This document shows, piece after piece, positions 6,540 through 14,285 of a stretch of 27,475 bases of DNA. The notes under the pieces were generated by a model. The model ran no database searches, was not told the origin of the DNA, and saw only the letters and a program-made list of their open reading frames with translations. The stretch lies in the NCBI GenBank assembly GCA_017396865.1, contig JAFQKO010000105.1, forward strand, positions 1-27,475. Reading direction: 5' to 3'. Within the stretch, counting starts at the first letter, position 1. Each line of letters opens with the position of its first letter. This DNA is from Clostridia bacterium. Its GTDB lineage: Bacteria > Bacillota_A > Clostridia > Oscillospirales > QAKW01. The position numbers were made by a program, and so were the translations under genes.

Positions 6540-8000
6540 TCAGCCCATCACGGGAACAGAGATCAGGATCGGCATGGGACGGCCGACTACGGTTGCCTCC
6601 ACCAGCACACGGTTCATCGCCTGCAGACCCTCGGTCGCGGTCAGGGTAAAGGTAAAGCGATCTCCTTCGGGTCTTCTATGATCCATATAGAGCCGCCCGC
6701 CGCAACGATCCGCCTCCAGCCCTTCGGGCAAATGGAGCTTAATGTCGACCAAATGGGGATCGGGCAGCTTATTCACGCAAACAAGCGTAACCTGAAGCTG
6801 CTCGCCCGCCTTGATTTGAGGATTGCGGTCGTATTCCACAACGACCCGCAGCACGGCATTGCTGAAGGCATCAAAATTATAACGGGCGCGCAGAAGCGGC
6901 TGCGCATCATAATTCCAACGGTAGAGCTTCCGGGATGCGCTAACGACAATGCCTTTAAGGTCATCCAGCTCGCTCTCGCCGTCGGTATACTCGCAATAAC
7001 AGCCGTTTGCCCTCAACACCGAGGGGATCATCGCCATCACCCGCTCGGTCAGCACCGAGCAGTTCTTCAATGCGGCAACGTTGCGATAGGAGCGATCCAC
7101 CGAGATGGTGGTGATACCATCGCCGATATATTCGGCCCAATCGGCGGGGACGCCTGCAGTGCCGTAGAGAATACCGAGAAATGCGCCGACGGTTGCACCG
7201 GTGCAGTCGGTATCATCGCCGCAGTTGACGGCATAAATGATCGACTTCTTGAAATCCCCTTCACCGTAGAGCAGACCCAGCACAACAAAGCCCACGTTGG
7301 CAGGTGCCTGGAACCAGCCGATATCGGCGCTCTGCTCCACCAGCCCATTGCGCACGTCCTTCCAATCGGTGCCCTTATCATATTCTTCCATCACATAGCG
7401 CACCGCCTTGGCCACACGGCTCTCGGCGGGGATTGCCGCCAGTGCCTCCTCCAAAATAGCGCGGATATCGCTGTTAAAGAACGCAAGGCTTTCCATCGTT
7501 GCGGTAAACTGCTCGGCAACGGTGCCCTCGCCCATACCGTGGTCAACGCAGGCATCCTCAAAGGCATAGCGGCGGGCGACCTGCGGATAGCCGGGCGCCA
7601 GGCAGGCCCAGATCTCCGAACGGATCCAGGCACCGTTGGAATGGCGCCATTTTTCATTGCAATATTCACCCGAGAGGGGCGGCAACAGGCCCGCCTTCAT
7701 ATTGGCCTTGCCGATGCCGTATTCATTCCAATGGGGCGGAATATAGTTGATCCAATACTCACCCAGCTCACGGGCGGTAAGATTTTCGGGGCCGACCTCC
7801 TCCATGGCGCAAAGCCAGATGAGCTGGAGATCCAGATCATCGTTGGGCAGGGGCTCGCCCTTTTCCGAAGTGAAGCCCTTAACGTCCAGCAGCTCCCGCT
7901 TACCCTCAAAGGGTGTACCGATGGTACCGCCGATGTTTTTGCCCAGCCAGCAGGCATGGATCTTATCCTTAATCATGGCTCGATTTAATTTAATCATCAC
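6540..8000 (-). CDS. ADP-ribosylglycohydrolase (DraG/ADPRH) family protein
   Basis: A protein of about 486 residues. The N-terminal two thirds (about 8-330) form the all-helical ADP-ribosylglycohydrolase fold. LGKNIGGTIGTPFEG is at 19-33, and the metal-binding acidic clusters are NDDLD (53-57) and CGDDTDCTGATVG (261-273). The family removes ADP-ribose from proteins or hydrolyses related ribosides using a Mg2+ pair. The roughly 140-residue C-terminal part looks beta-rich and is unassigned. Members next to AraC regulators often belong to carbohydrate or nucleoside scavenging, so substrate specificity is open and I give no draG symbol. GGAGG precedes both GTG (8000, spacing 6) and ATG (7997, spacing 9); the ATG may be the true start. 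The ribosome binding site lies in the 3' arm of the upstream hairpin. Confidence 0.88.
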   Translation of the reverse strand: MMIKLNRAMIKDKIHACWLGKNIGGTIGTPFEGKRELLDVKGFTSEKGEPLPNDDLDLQLIWLCAMEEVGPENLTARELGEYWINYIPPHWNEYGIGKANMKAGLLPPLSGEYCNEKWRHSNGAWIRSEIWACLAPGYPQVARRYAFEDACVDHGMGEGTVAEQFTATMESLAFFNSDIRAILEEALAAIPAESRVAKAVRYVMEEYDKGTDWKDVRNGLVEQSADIGWFQAPANVGFVVLGLLYGEGDFKKSIIYAVNCGDDTDCTGATVGAFLGILYGTAGVPADWAEYIGDGITTISVDRSYRNVAALKNCSVLTERVMAMIPSVLRANGCYCEYTDGESELDDLKGIVVSASRKLYRWNYDAQPLLRARYNFDAFSNAVLRVVVEYDRNPQIKAGEQLQVTLVCVNKLPDPHLVDIKLHLPEGLEADRCGGRLYMDHRRPEGDRFTFTLTATEGLQAMNRVLVEATVVGRPMPILISVPVMG

Positions 8001-8046
8001 AAAAAACCTCCCTTTTTTCTACATTGTAGCAAGAAAAGGGAGGTTT
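8001..8046 (-). terminator. Terminator of the long operon whose 3' arm holds the next gene's ribosome binding site
   Basis: Perfect 13-bp inverted repeat (8004-8016 and 8034-8046, AAACCTCCCTTTT and its complement) with a 17-nt loop that contains a small inner CTAC/GTAG stem. On the minus strand it ends in TTTTTT, the form of an intrinsic terminator, 16 nt past the AraC stop. The 3' arm includes GGGAGG, the ribosome binding site of the ADP-ribosylglycohydrolase gene, so readthrough RNA would mask that site. Confidence 0.75.
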
Positions 8047-8051
8047 CTCAA
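8023..8051 (-). promoter_or_regulatory. Promoter of the ADP-ribosylglycohydrolase gene, inside the hairpin
   Basis: Minus-strand TTGAGA (8051-8046), a 17-nt spacer, and TACAAT (8028-8023). The -10 box is in the hairpin loop and the 5' arm is the spacer. Transcripts would start near 8016-8018, lack the 5' arm, and so leave the ribosome binding site free. Confidence 0.65.
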
Positions 8052-8061
8052 TATTGGATTT

Positions 8062-8931
8062 TTACTTCATTTCGTCGCTTTTTTTGCGATACTGCGACGG
8101 CGTACTGCCGTGCTTTTCCCGAAACGCCTTATACAATGCGTTTTTACTGCCAAACCCTGCCTGCGAAGCGATCTCCTCGGCAGAAAGGGTCGTATCCGTC
8201 AGCAACCGCTCCGCCAGCTCCATACGGCTTTGGCGGATAAACTCCGTTAAGGTAATGCCGTAGTGCTCCTTAAAAAGGCGGCTGAAATAGGAGGGATTAT
8301 AGAAATACCCCTGCGAAAGTTCCTCCAGCGAAAGCTTTTCGGCGCAATGGGCGCGGATATACTGCAAAAACTCGGGGGTCAGCGATGCTTTGGCATCCGA
8401 TTCCACCGACATTTTGCGAAAGACCAGCGCCAGCAGGATATTGATCTGCGCCCGCAGCACCGTTTCATAGCCGGTTTCCTTCCGTTGCAGTTCCTCCTCC
8501 AGCTCCCCGATCAACCGCTCTACCCTTGCGCGCTCCGCACCGCCGAAGCGGATCAACGGATTGCGGGTATCCACCGATTGAAAGGAAGAAAAGGCGGAAA
8601 GGGTGAGCAGTTCAAAGGCATTCTCCCGATCCAGCAGGCTTTTTTCGATCCATGCGGGATCCAGCAGGATATTGACGATGGACATCTTTTCATCCGGCTT
8701 GAAATAATGGGTCTGCCGATAGTTGATAAACAGCAGCGCCCCCCGCTTGACACGGTATTCCACTCCGTCGATTCCGTGCACGCCCGAGCCGTCTGTGATA
8801 TACACCAGCTCCAAAAATTCATGGAGATGGTTCGGCTCTGTCTTGGTCATATGATGGCGCTTTAACTGAACTCCGATATCGGACGAAAACAGGTTTTCTT
8901 TTTTATAAATTTTCAGAATTGAATTGTTCAT
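8062..8931 (-). CDS. AraC-family transcriptional regulator
   Basis: A 289-residue regulator with an N-terminal cupin-like sensing domain (about 20-110; HHMTKTEPNHLHEFLELVYI and GIDGVEYRVKRG are typical) and a C-terminal double helix-turn-helix (about 186-285). The usual NPSYFSRLFKEHYGITLTEF and GFGSKNALYKAFREKHGSTPSQYR segments are present. Such proteins usually bind a sugar or related ligand and activate nearby genes. The predicted start lies inside the last 29 nt of the upstream hydrolase gene, with only a weak GCGGAA ribosome binding site, so translation may depend on coupling. It is the last gene of the long operon. Likely targets are the adjacent hydrolase or ADP-ribosylglycohydrolase genes, inferred from position. 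Confidence 0.9.
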   Translation of the reverse strand: MNNSILKIYKKENLFSSDIGVQLKRHHMTKTEPNHLHEFLELVYITDGSGVHGIDGVEYRVKRGALLFINYRQTHYFKPDEKMSIVNILLDPAWIEKSLLDRENAFELLTLSAFSSFQSVDTRNPLIRFGGAERARVERLIGELEEELQRKETGYETVLRAQINILLALVFRKMSVESDAKASLTPEFLQYIRAHCAEKLSLEELSQGYFYNPSYFSRLFKEHYGITLTEFIRQSRMELAERLLTDTTLSAEEIASQAGFGSKNALYKAFREKHGSTPSQYRKKSDEMK

Positions 8932-10021
8932 AGATTAAATTCCGCAGCTTCGGGAAGAAGGTGTCGTAGGCATAAGCGCAACCGCAAACGTGCTGCACAT
9001 ACCAGATCGCCAGCTCATTTTCGGGGTCGATCAGGGCATGGCTGCCCGCAGCGCCGTCCCAGCCGAACACCCCTTCGGGGGTATGGCCGCCCGCCAACTC
9101 CGAATCGGTCACCACCCGCACACCAAGAGCATAGTTGAAGGGCTTAAAGCGGTTCGCCTTTTGGAACCGCTCCAACGGCTGACCGCTCAACTGGGGGGTG
9201 CGCCAAAGGTCGATGGTCTCGGGCTTCAAGAAAGGATTGCCCTTGGTGGCGATGGCCGCCAAGAACTTACCGTATTCCTCCGCACGGCAGATGATCCCTG
9301 CGCCGCCGCTTTCATAGCGGGGCGATAAAATATAGGGGCAATTGTTCCCGCGGTTGACTACGTGGGTCTTATCGCTGTTCAGGTCGTAGTGCGCCGCCAT
9401 ATGAGCGCGGCTCTTCTCGGTGGGCTGGAAGGCAATATCCTTCATGCCCAAGGGCTCCCAAAGCCATTCCTTCAAATACTGCTCGAAGGGCTTACCCGTC
9501 ACCGCGCAAACGATCGCCGCCAAAACGTCGTGGCAGAGGCTATACAAAAAGTCGCTGCCCGGCTCGAAATGCAAGGGCGATTTTGCAATGGCGCTCACCA
9601 CCTTTACCGTATCGGCCTCCGGGTCCTTCCGCAGAGTCTCCAAAATACCCGATGCCTTCAGGTTATAATCCAAGCCACCGGTCATGGTCATGCAATGGCG
9701 AACGGTCATCGTTGTTTTAGGCTTACTGCCATCCTCCATCCGCAGCTCCGCAAAGGCGGGCAGATAGGTGGCAACGGGAGCATCCAATTCGATCTTTCCT
9801 GCCTCGATCAGGCTCATTACCGCCGCAGTGGTCATCACCTTGGAGCAGGAATAGAGATAATAATAATGCTTGTTGGTAACCGGCTCGGTCATGAAATAAT
9901 CGGAGCAGCCCACCTGCTTGCGGTAGATCCGCTTCCCCTTATGATAGACCATCAGATCCACGCCCGGGATACGGGGATCGGGAATATTCTCCTCTAAAAA
10001 TGCGCTTACCTTTTCAAACAT
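8903..10021 (-). CDS. Serine hydrolase of the beta-lactamase/EstB (family VIII esterase) fold
   Basis: A 372-residue cytoplasmic-looking protein without a signal peptide or membrane segment. The nucleophile motif SxxK is Ser58-Cys-Ser-Lys61. The second motif reads Tyr160-Ser-Leu instead of the Tyr-x-Asn of class C beta-lactamases, as in EstB-type esterases (YSL..DVL). The third motif is a Trp-x-Gly form (Trp321-Asp-Gly323) instead of KTG. It most likely hydrolyses esters or amides; resistance activity is not supported. In-frame ATGs exist at 10096 and 10045. I chose 10021 because AAAGGAG lies 7 nt before it. It overlaps the end of the upstream exporter gene by 8 nt and the AraC gene start by 29 nt. 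Confidence 0.87.
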   Translation of the reverse strand: MFEKVSAFLEENIPDPRIPGVDLMVYHKGKRIYRKQVGCSDYFMTEPVTNKHYYYLYSCSKVMTTAAVMSLIEAGKIELDAPVATYLPAFAELRMEDGSKPKTTMTVRHCMTMTGGLDYNLKASGILETLRKDPEADTVKVVSAIAKSPLHFEPGSDFLYSLCHDVLAAIVCAVTGKPFEQYLKEWLWEPLGMKDIAFQPTEKSRAHMAAHYDLNSDKTHVVNRGNNCPYILSPRYESGGAGIICRAEEYGKFLAAIATKGNPFLKPETIDLWRTPQLSGQPLERFQKANRFKPFNYALGVRVVTDSELAGGHTPEGVFGWDGAAGSHALIDPENELAIWYVQHVCGCAYAYDTFFPKLRNLIYEQFNSENL

Positions 10022-11867
10022 TGCTTTGCTCCTTTCGCTGTTCATAATCCTCCAGCGCACGGCGGAACTGGGTTTCATACAGCTCGCGATAAACACCGTT
10101 TTGCTCTACCAGCTCCGCATGGTTGCCACGCTCCACGATTTGACCCTCTTTTAAGACCAAAATCTCATCGGCGGCCAACACGGTGGTCAGCCGATGGGCG
10201 ATCACGATGGAGGTTCTGCCCGAGAGCAGCGGCGCAATGGCATCCTGAATCAAATTCTCGGAGATGGAATCCAGCGAGGAGGTCGCCTCGTCCAGAATCA
10301 ACACCTTGGGATTCTTCAAAATGGCGCGGGCGATGGAGATCCGCTGCTTTTCACCGCCCGAAAGCTTGAAGCCGCGGTTGCCCACCTCGGTATCATACCC
10401 CTGAGGCAGGGTCATAATGAAATCATGGATATTGGCGTCCTTGCAGGCTTGGATCATCTCTTCTTCGGTAGCGTCGAAATTGGCATACATCAAATTGGCG
10501 CGCACCGTATCGTTAAAGAGATAAGTCTCCTGCGTGACCGCCGCCACCTGCTGCCGCAGCGCCTTAAGATCCCATTCCCGCAGATCCACGCCGTCCAGCT
10601 TCACGGAGCCGTCCAGTACGTCGAAAAGGCGGGGAATTAAATTGCAAAGGGTGGATTTTCCGCTACCGCTGGGGCCGACGATGGCGATGGTCTTGCCCGC
10701 ATCGGCGCGGAAGGTGACGTCTCGCAGCAGCGGCTTTTCCTCGGAATAGGAGAAGGTGACCTGCTCGAAGGCGATATCGCCCCGCACCGATTCGGGCGCA
10801 TGGCCGTTGGCGGGAGATTCCACCTCGGGCTTCAGGTCGAAATATTCAAAAATACGGGTGAAGAGCGCCATCGAGCGGATGACGTCCACCTGCACGTTCA
10901 AAAGCTGCTCCACCGGATGATACAGCCGATTGACCAGCGTAACAATGACGGTCACGTCACCGACGGTGAGGTCACCGTGGCCAAAGCGATACATCAAAAA
11001 GCCCGCTGCCACGTAGATCATCAACGGGCCCATGCTCCGCAGAATATGCAGCGTGCGCCAGAACCAAAGACCCATCAACCGCTCCTTGATGGCAAGGCGG
11101 GTGGTTTCGGCATTGACCTTGCGGTAAGCCTCATATCCACGGTCCTCGTTGGTAAACAGCTTGACCAACAGCTGACCGCTGACGCTTAAGGTTTCGTTCA
11201 GAATTTGGTTGGATTTATCCCGTTCCTTTTGGGTTTTATCGGCGATCTGCCACCGCTTTTTACCCACCAGGCGGGTTGGGATCACCAAAAAGGGAATGGT
11301 GGCCACGCCGATCAGCGCCAACACCCAGTTCTTCTGCAACAGGGTAATCAAAACGATCACCACCGTTGCCGCGTTATTGAACACGTTGGTAAAGGTGCTG
11401 GCGATCACCGCCTGCACCCCGCCGATATCCTCGGTCATGCGGGTGATGATATCGCCCTGCAGATTGGCGGTATAAAACCGATGGCTCATCTGCTGAAGAT
11501 GGCGATACATCTGATTGCGCATATCATAAGTAACGTGCTGCCCGATCCAGGTGGTGAGCATCACCTCGCAGGCAGAGATCAGGTTAGAGATCAGCAAAAC
11601 GCCCAGCGAAAGCAGCGCCATCTTAACGATCAGCCAAACGTCGCCCTTATACAAGCCCTCATCGATCATCCGACCGGTGAGCAGCGAGGGAACCACGCTC
11701 AGGATGCCCGCCGCCGTGATACAGAGCAATACCAAAAAGAGCTGTAGGCGATAGGGCTTCAGCCAGGATACTACCCGCTTGACCAACGAAAAGGTCAATT
11801 TGGGTCTGTTCTTTTTTTCCTCATCGGTCAGGCCGCGCCAAGGGCCGTGTCCACCGGGTCTGGGCAT
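10014..11867 (-). CDS. ABC exporter half-transporter, canonical homodimer type
   Basis: A 617-residue half-transporter. It has a hydrophilic Pro/Gly-rich start, a membrane domain (about 40-340) and a nucleotide-binding domain (about 363-600). All catalytic motifs are canonical: GPSGSGKS (398-405), LSGGE (502-506), Glu527 after the Walker B Asp, and His558. The protein can therefore work as a homodimer, unlike the pair at 448-4123. It is an MsbA/BmrA-like exporter at the cytoplasmic membrane with unknown substrate. AAGGAG lies 8 nt before the ATG. It starts 20 nt after the small lipoprotein gene and overlaps the serine hydrolase gene, so it sits in the tail of the rimP-infB operon. Confidence 0.92.
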   Translation of the reverse strand: MPRPGGHGPWRGLTDEEKKNRPKLTFSLVKRVVSWLKPYRLQLFLVLLCITAAGILSVVPSLLTGRMIDEGLYKGDVWLIVKMALLSLGVLLISNLISACEVMLTTWIGQHVTYDMRNQMYRHLQQMSHRFYTANLQGDIITRMTEDIGGVQAVIASTFTNVFNNAATVVIVLITLLQKNWVLALIGVATIPFLVIPTRLVGKKRWQIADKTQKERDKSNQILNETLSVSGQLLVKLFTNEDRGYEAYRKVNAETTRLAIKERLMGLWFWRTLHILRSMGPLMIYVAAGFLMYRFGHGDLTVGDVTVIVTLVNRLYHPVEQLLNVQVDVIRSMALFTRIFEYFDLKPEVESPANGHAPESVRGDIAFEQVTFSYSEEKPLLRDVTFRADAGKTIAIVGPSGSGKSTLCNLIPRLFDVLDGSVKLDGVDLREWDLKALRQQVAAVTQETYLFNDTVRANLMYANFDATEEEMIQACKDANIHDFIMTLPQGYDTEVGNRGFKLSGGEKQRISIARAILKNPKVLILDEATSSLDSISENLIQDAIAPLLSGRTSIVIAHRLTTVLAADEILVLKEGQIVERGNHAELVEQNGVYRELYETQFRRALEDYEQRKEQSNV

Positions 11868-11887
11868 AATATTATCTCCTTTTTAAA

Positions 11888-12409
11888 TCAGGAATTGCTT
11901 GCCAAAAGATCGAAGGAGGCAAGGAAATCGTATAACGTATCGTTGCGGCGAGGATCCTCCCCCGCCTCATAGGTATGATGGCAGAGCAGCGAGAAGGCGG
12001 TGCCTGTGCTGAGATCGGCGATATAGGGATCGCGATCCAAGGTCATGGCACCCACGTCGTTCTTAAAGCCGCCGAAATACAGCACCTCATTGCCCAGCGC
12101 AAGCAAAAAGACATCCTCGGCATCGGCCTGAAACAGAGAGCTGCCGGTATTTCCGCTGCCGCCGCGCACGTTCGGCTCCTTCAGCTCCACCCGCTGCTCC
12201 TCCCAATGCCAGCGCTCGATTTCAGCGCCGGTGAAGGCAACCCGCCCATGATCCTTTGCGATGCTGAGCAGGGTGCTTTCGGCCGCATCGGCGGGCAGAT
12301 CCTCGGCCTTGATCACGTAAAAGACCAGATCGCTCTGCTCTGTTTGGCAGGCGGTGAGGGAAAGCAACAGCACCCCCACCGTCAAAATACATGCTAAAAT
12401 TCTTTTCAT
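11888..12409 (-). CDS. Small predicted lipoprotein, function unknown
   Basis: A 173-residue protein with a lipoprotein signal: a basic start, a hydrophobic core and lipobox LTAC with the acylated cysteine at residue 21. The mature part of about 150 residues matches no family I recognise. An ATG three codons upstream (12418) is possible, but TGAGGA is 9 nt before the ATG at 12409 and directly abuts the other, so I prefer 12409. It follows the larger lipoprotein gene with 11 nt between (2 nt if the upstream ATG is used) and precedes the exporter gene by 20 nt. A surface role linked to the exporter is possible but only inferred. Confidence 0.75.
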   Translation of the reverse strand: MKRILACILTVGVLLLSLTACQTEQSDLVFYVIKAEDLPADAAESTLLSIAKDHGRVAFTGAEIERWHWEEQRVELKEPNVRGGSGNTGSSLFQADAEDVFLLALGNEVLYFGGFKNDVGAMTLDRDPYIADLSTGTAFSLLCHHTYEAGEDPRRNDTLYDFLASFDLLASNS

Positions 12410-12420
12410 CGTTTTCATCC

Positions 12421-13425
12421 TCAGGAAAGTGCCATCGGCACCCGCTTGCCCTCGACGCTCAAAATATAAGCGTTGGAAAGAGCGCTATGGTTTGGGCCGA
12501 ATTCCAGATACAAAATTCTGCCGCCGGAAAGCTGATAGGCATCCTTATAGTTGGTTTTGGTTCCCTCCAGCCAGTCGGGCTCGCCCAAGCGGCTCATGGC
12601 ATAGATTTCGGAGGGCTTGGCATTGCGTCGGAGCTTTACGCCGTCCACGTTGACGGTGGAGCGGTAAAACTCGGTAGGCATCGCTTCGGCACCCCAGGTG
12701 CCCAAAAAGCTCGAAATGGAGCCGCCCTTTACCTGCCGAACCGCCCGCAATGCGGTGCGGGCATAGCCGTAGTCCAGATAAAGGGAGCTGCCGTCCTCCA
12801 TCACGTAGACGTCGACGATATAGCCATCCTTTTTAAAATCGACCGAGCTATAGCTATTGGGCTTACCCAGCGCGGCAACCACCGTATCACGGGTGACGCC
12901 CTCCTTCAAGATCTCCTCGGCCAGATCGTAGCGATAGGTATGAACGGCGAAGTAGCTTGCATCCTCGATCTGCTGCTGCAGATCCTCCTCGCTGCTCTCG
13001 GAGTCTGGCTTTTGAACAATACTGCTGTTGCCCATATAGCCGGTCAGCACACCCAGCGAGGAAAGGTAAATAAACAGATCCTGGCTATTTCCCTCACTAT
13101 CGGTATAGGTGGCAAGATCCACCGTATCCTTCACACCGTAGGTCAGCTCGATCTTTTCACCGCCGCTGAGGGTATAGGTATAGGTGCTTACCTGATCGAT
13201 CATATATTCCTGCGCAGTTCCAAGCTGCTTTTCCACCTCGGAGCGGGCAGTGCCGGGGCGCAGAAAATAAAGATCCTCTTCAATTAATATACTCTTCTTT
13301 GCCGCATCGTAGCCGGTGCCGCCGCCATCCTCGCGCTCAGCGGAGGATTCGGTACGGCTTTGGCAGGCGCTCATGCCGCTTGCCATCAGCAGGCAAAGAA
13401 GGATTGCTATGATTTTTCGGTTCAT
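12421..13425 (-). CDS. Predicted lipoprotein with three BamE/SmpA-like repeats
   Basis: A 334-residue protein with a lipoprotein signal (lipobox MSAC, cysteine 21) and a Ser/Glu/Gly-rich linker (about 22-45). It contains three diverged copies of a unit of about 50 residues, near 54-97, 171-220 and 264-310. Each has a polar turn, a short helix, LGxP/LGTA, an aromatic strand, and G-x-x-hydrophobic strand ending in (Y/F)G. This is the pattern of BamE/SmpA-like small domains, found in Gram-positive lipoproteins of unknown role. The start overlaps the ribF stop as ATGA, so it is translationally coupled to ribF. Confidence 0.78.
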   Translation of the reverse strand: MNRKIIAILLCLLMASGMSACQSRTESSAEREDGGGTGYDAAKKSILIEEDLYFLRPGTARSEVEKQLGTAQEYMIDQVSTYTYTLSGGEKIELTYGVKDTVDLATYTDSEGNSQDLFIYLSSLGVLTGYMGNSSIVQKPDSESSEEDLQQQIEDASYFAVHTYRYDLAEEILKEGVTRDTVVAALGKPNSYSSVDFKKDGYIVDVYVMEDGSSLYLDYGYARTALRAVRQVKGGSISSFLGTWGAEAMPTEFYRSTVNVDGVKLRRNAKPSEIYAMSRLGEPDWLEGTKTNYKDAYQLSGGRILYLEFGPNHSALSNAYILSVEGKRVPMALS

Positions 13426-14285
13426 TTCAGCATCTCCAATCTTGCGATACTTTGCTCCCCATCCTGTTTGATCTGCGCAAATAATTGCGCCTCATTCTCG
13501 AATTTTTGTTCCCCGCGCAGATAGGAAACCAATTCCACCCGCAGGGTCTTTTCATAAAGCGGAGGTACCTCAGCTAAAATATGCGCCTCTAAATTGGGCG
13601 CACCGTTTTGCTCCACCGTGGGGCGCACCCCAACGTTGGCAACAGCGGGATAGCATTCCTCCTCCAGCCAAACCCGCGCGGCATACACCCCAAAGGGCGG
13701 CAGCAGCTGCTCTGCATCGGGGGTGAGGTTGACAGTGGGCAGACCGTACTGCCGCGCCAGCCCCTTTCCATGCCGCACCGTACCCATCAGCGCAAAGGGA
13801 TGGCCCGAAAACCGCTCGGCCTTCGCCAGCTCTCCCGCCTCGATCAGCGCACGGATCTGCGTGGAGCGCACCTGCAGCTCCTCGGCAAAAACCGCATCGA
13901 TTCGGCGCACCGCGATCCCCTTGGCGATCAGCGTGAAGGCATTGCCGCCCCGATCCTTACCGAACCGCAGATCACAGCCCGCCACAACGCCGACAATATT
14001 CAATTGCTTCTTCAGGTACTCTTCGGCAAATTGCTCGGCCGAAACGTCCTTCCATTCATCGAAGGGAAGGGTGATCAGCCGCTCGGCTCCGTACGCCCGC
14101 AGATACCATTCCTTCAGGGCAGGCGCTGTAATCACCTTTCGCCCCTTGGTATTGCGATCGAAGGAGATCACCGTCGGCTCGGCGTCCAGCTCCCGCGCCC
14201 ATTCCAACAGCGCCTTCAACAGCGCCTGATGGCCGCGGTGAACACCGTCGAAATCGCCGATGACCGCAATGCGTGTTTTACTCAT
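13422..14285 (-). CDS. ribF: Bifunctional riboflavin kinase/FMN adenylyltransferase
   Basis: A 287-residue enzyme that phosphorylates riboflavin to FMN and adenylylates FMN to FAD in the cytoplasm. The adenylyltransferase domain (about 1-150) has GDFDGVHRGH (10-19), RFGKDRGG and a STQIR segment near its end. The riboflavin kinase domain (about 165-285) has GKGLARQYGLPTVNL, NVGVRPTV and the Glu-containing EAHIL strand. The protein starts only about nine residues before the nucleotide-binding motif, shorter than usual, and that motif has Asp in place of the common Asn. The start overlaps truB as ATGA. The position after truB is the standard one in Firmicutes. Confidence 0.93.
   Translation of the reverse strand: MSKTRIAVIGDFDGVHRGHQALLKALLEWARELDAEPTVISFDRNTKGRKVITAPALKEWYLRAYGAERLITLPFDEWKDVSAEQFAEEYLKKQLNIVGVVAGCDLRFGKDRGGNAFTLIAKGIAVRRIDAVFAEELQVRSTQIRALIEAGELAKAERFSGHPFALMGTVRHGKGLARQYGLPTVNLTPDAEQLLPPFGVYAARVWLEEECYPAVANVGVRPTVEQNGAPNLEAHILAEVPPLYEKTLRVELVSYLRGEQKFENEAQLFAQIKQDGEQSIARLEMLK

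Noticed and set aside
6540..8000. draG involved in nitrogenase control
   Set aside because: There are no nif genes or draT nearby. The protein is much longer than DraG and sits beside an AraC regulator.
8903..10021. Beta-lactamase resistance gene
   Set aside because: It has no signal peptide, a Tyr-Ser-Leu in place of Tyr-x-Asn, and no KTG motif. These features fit EstB-type esterases better.
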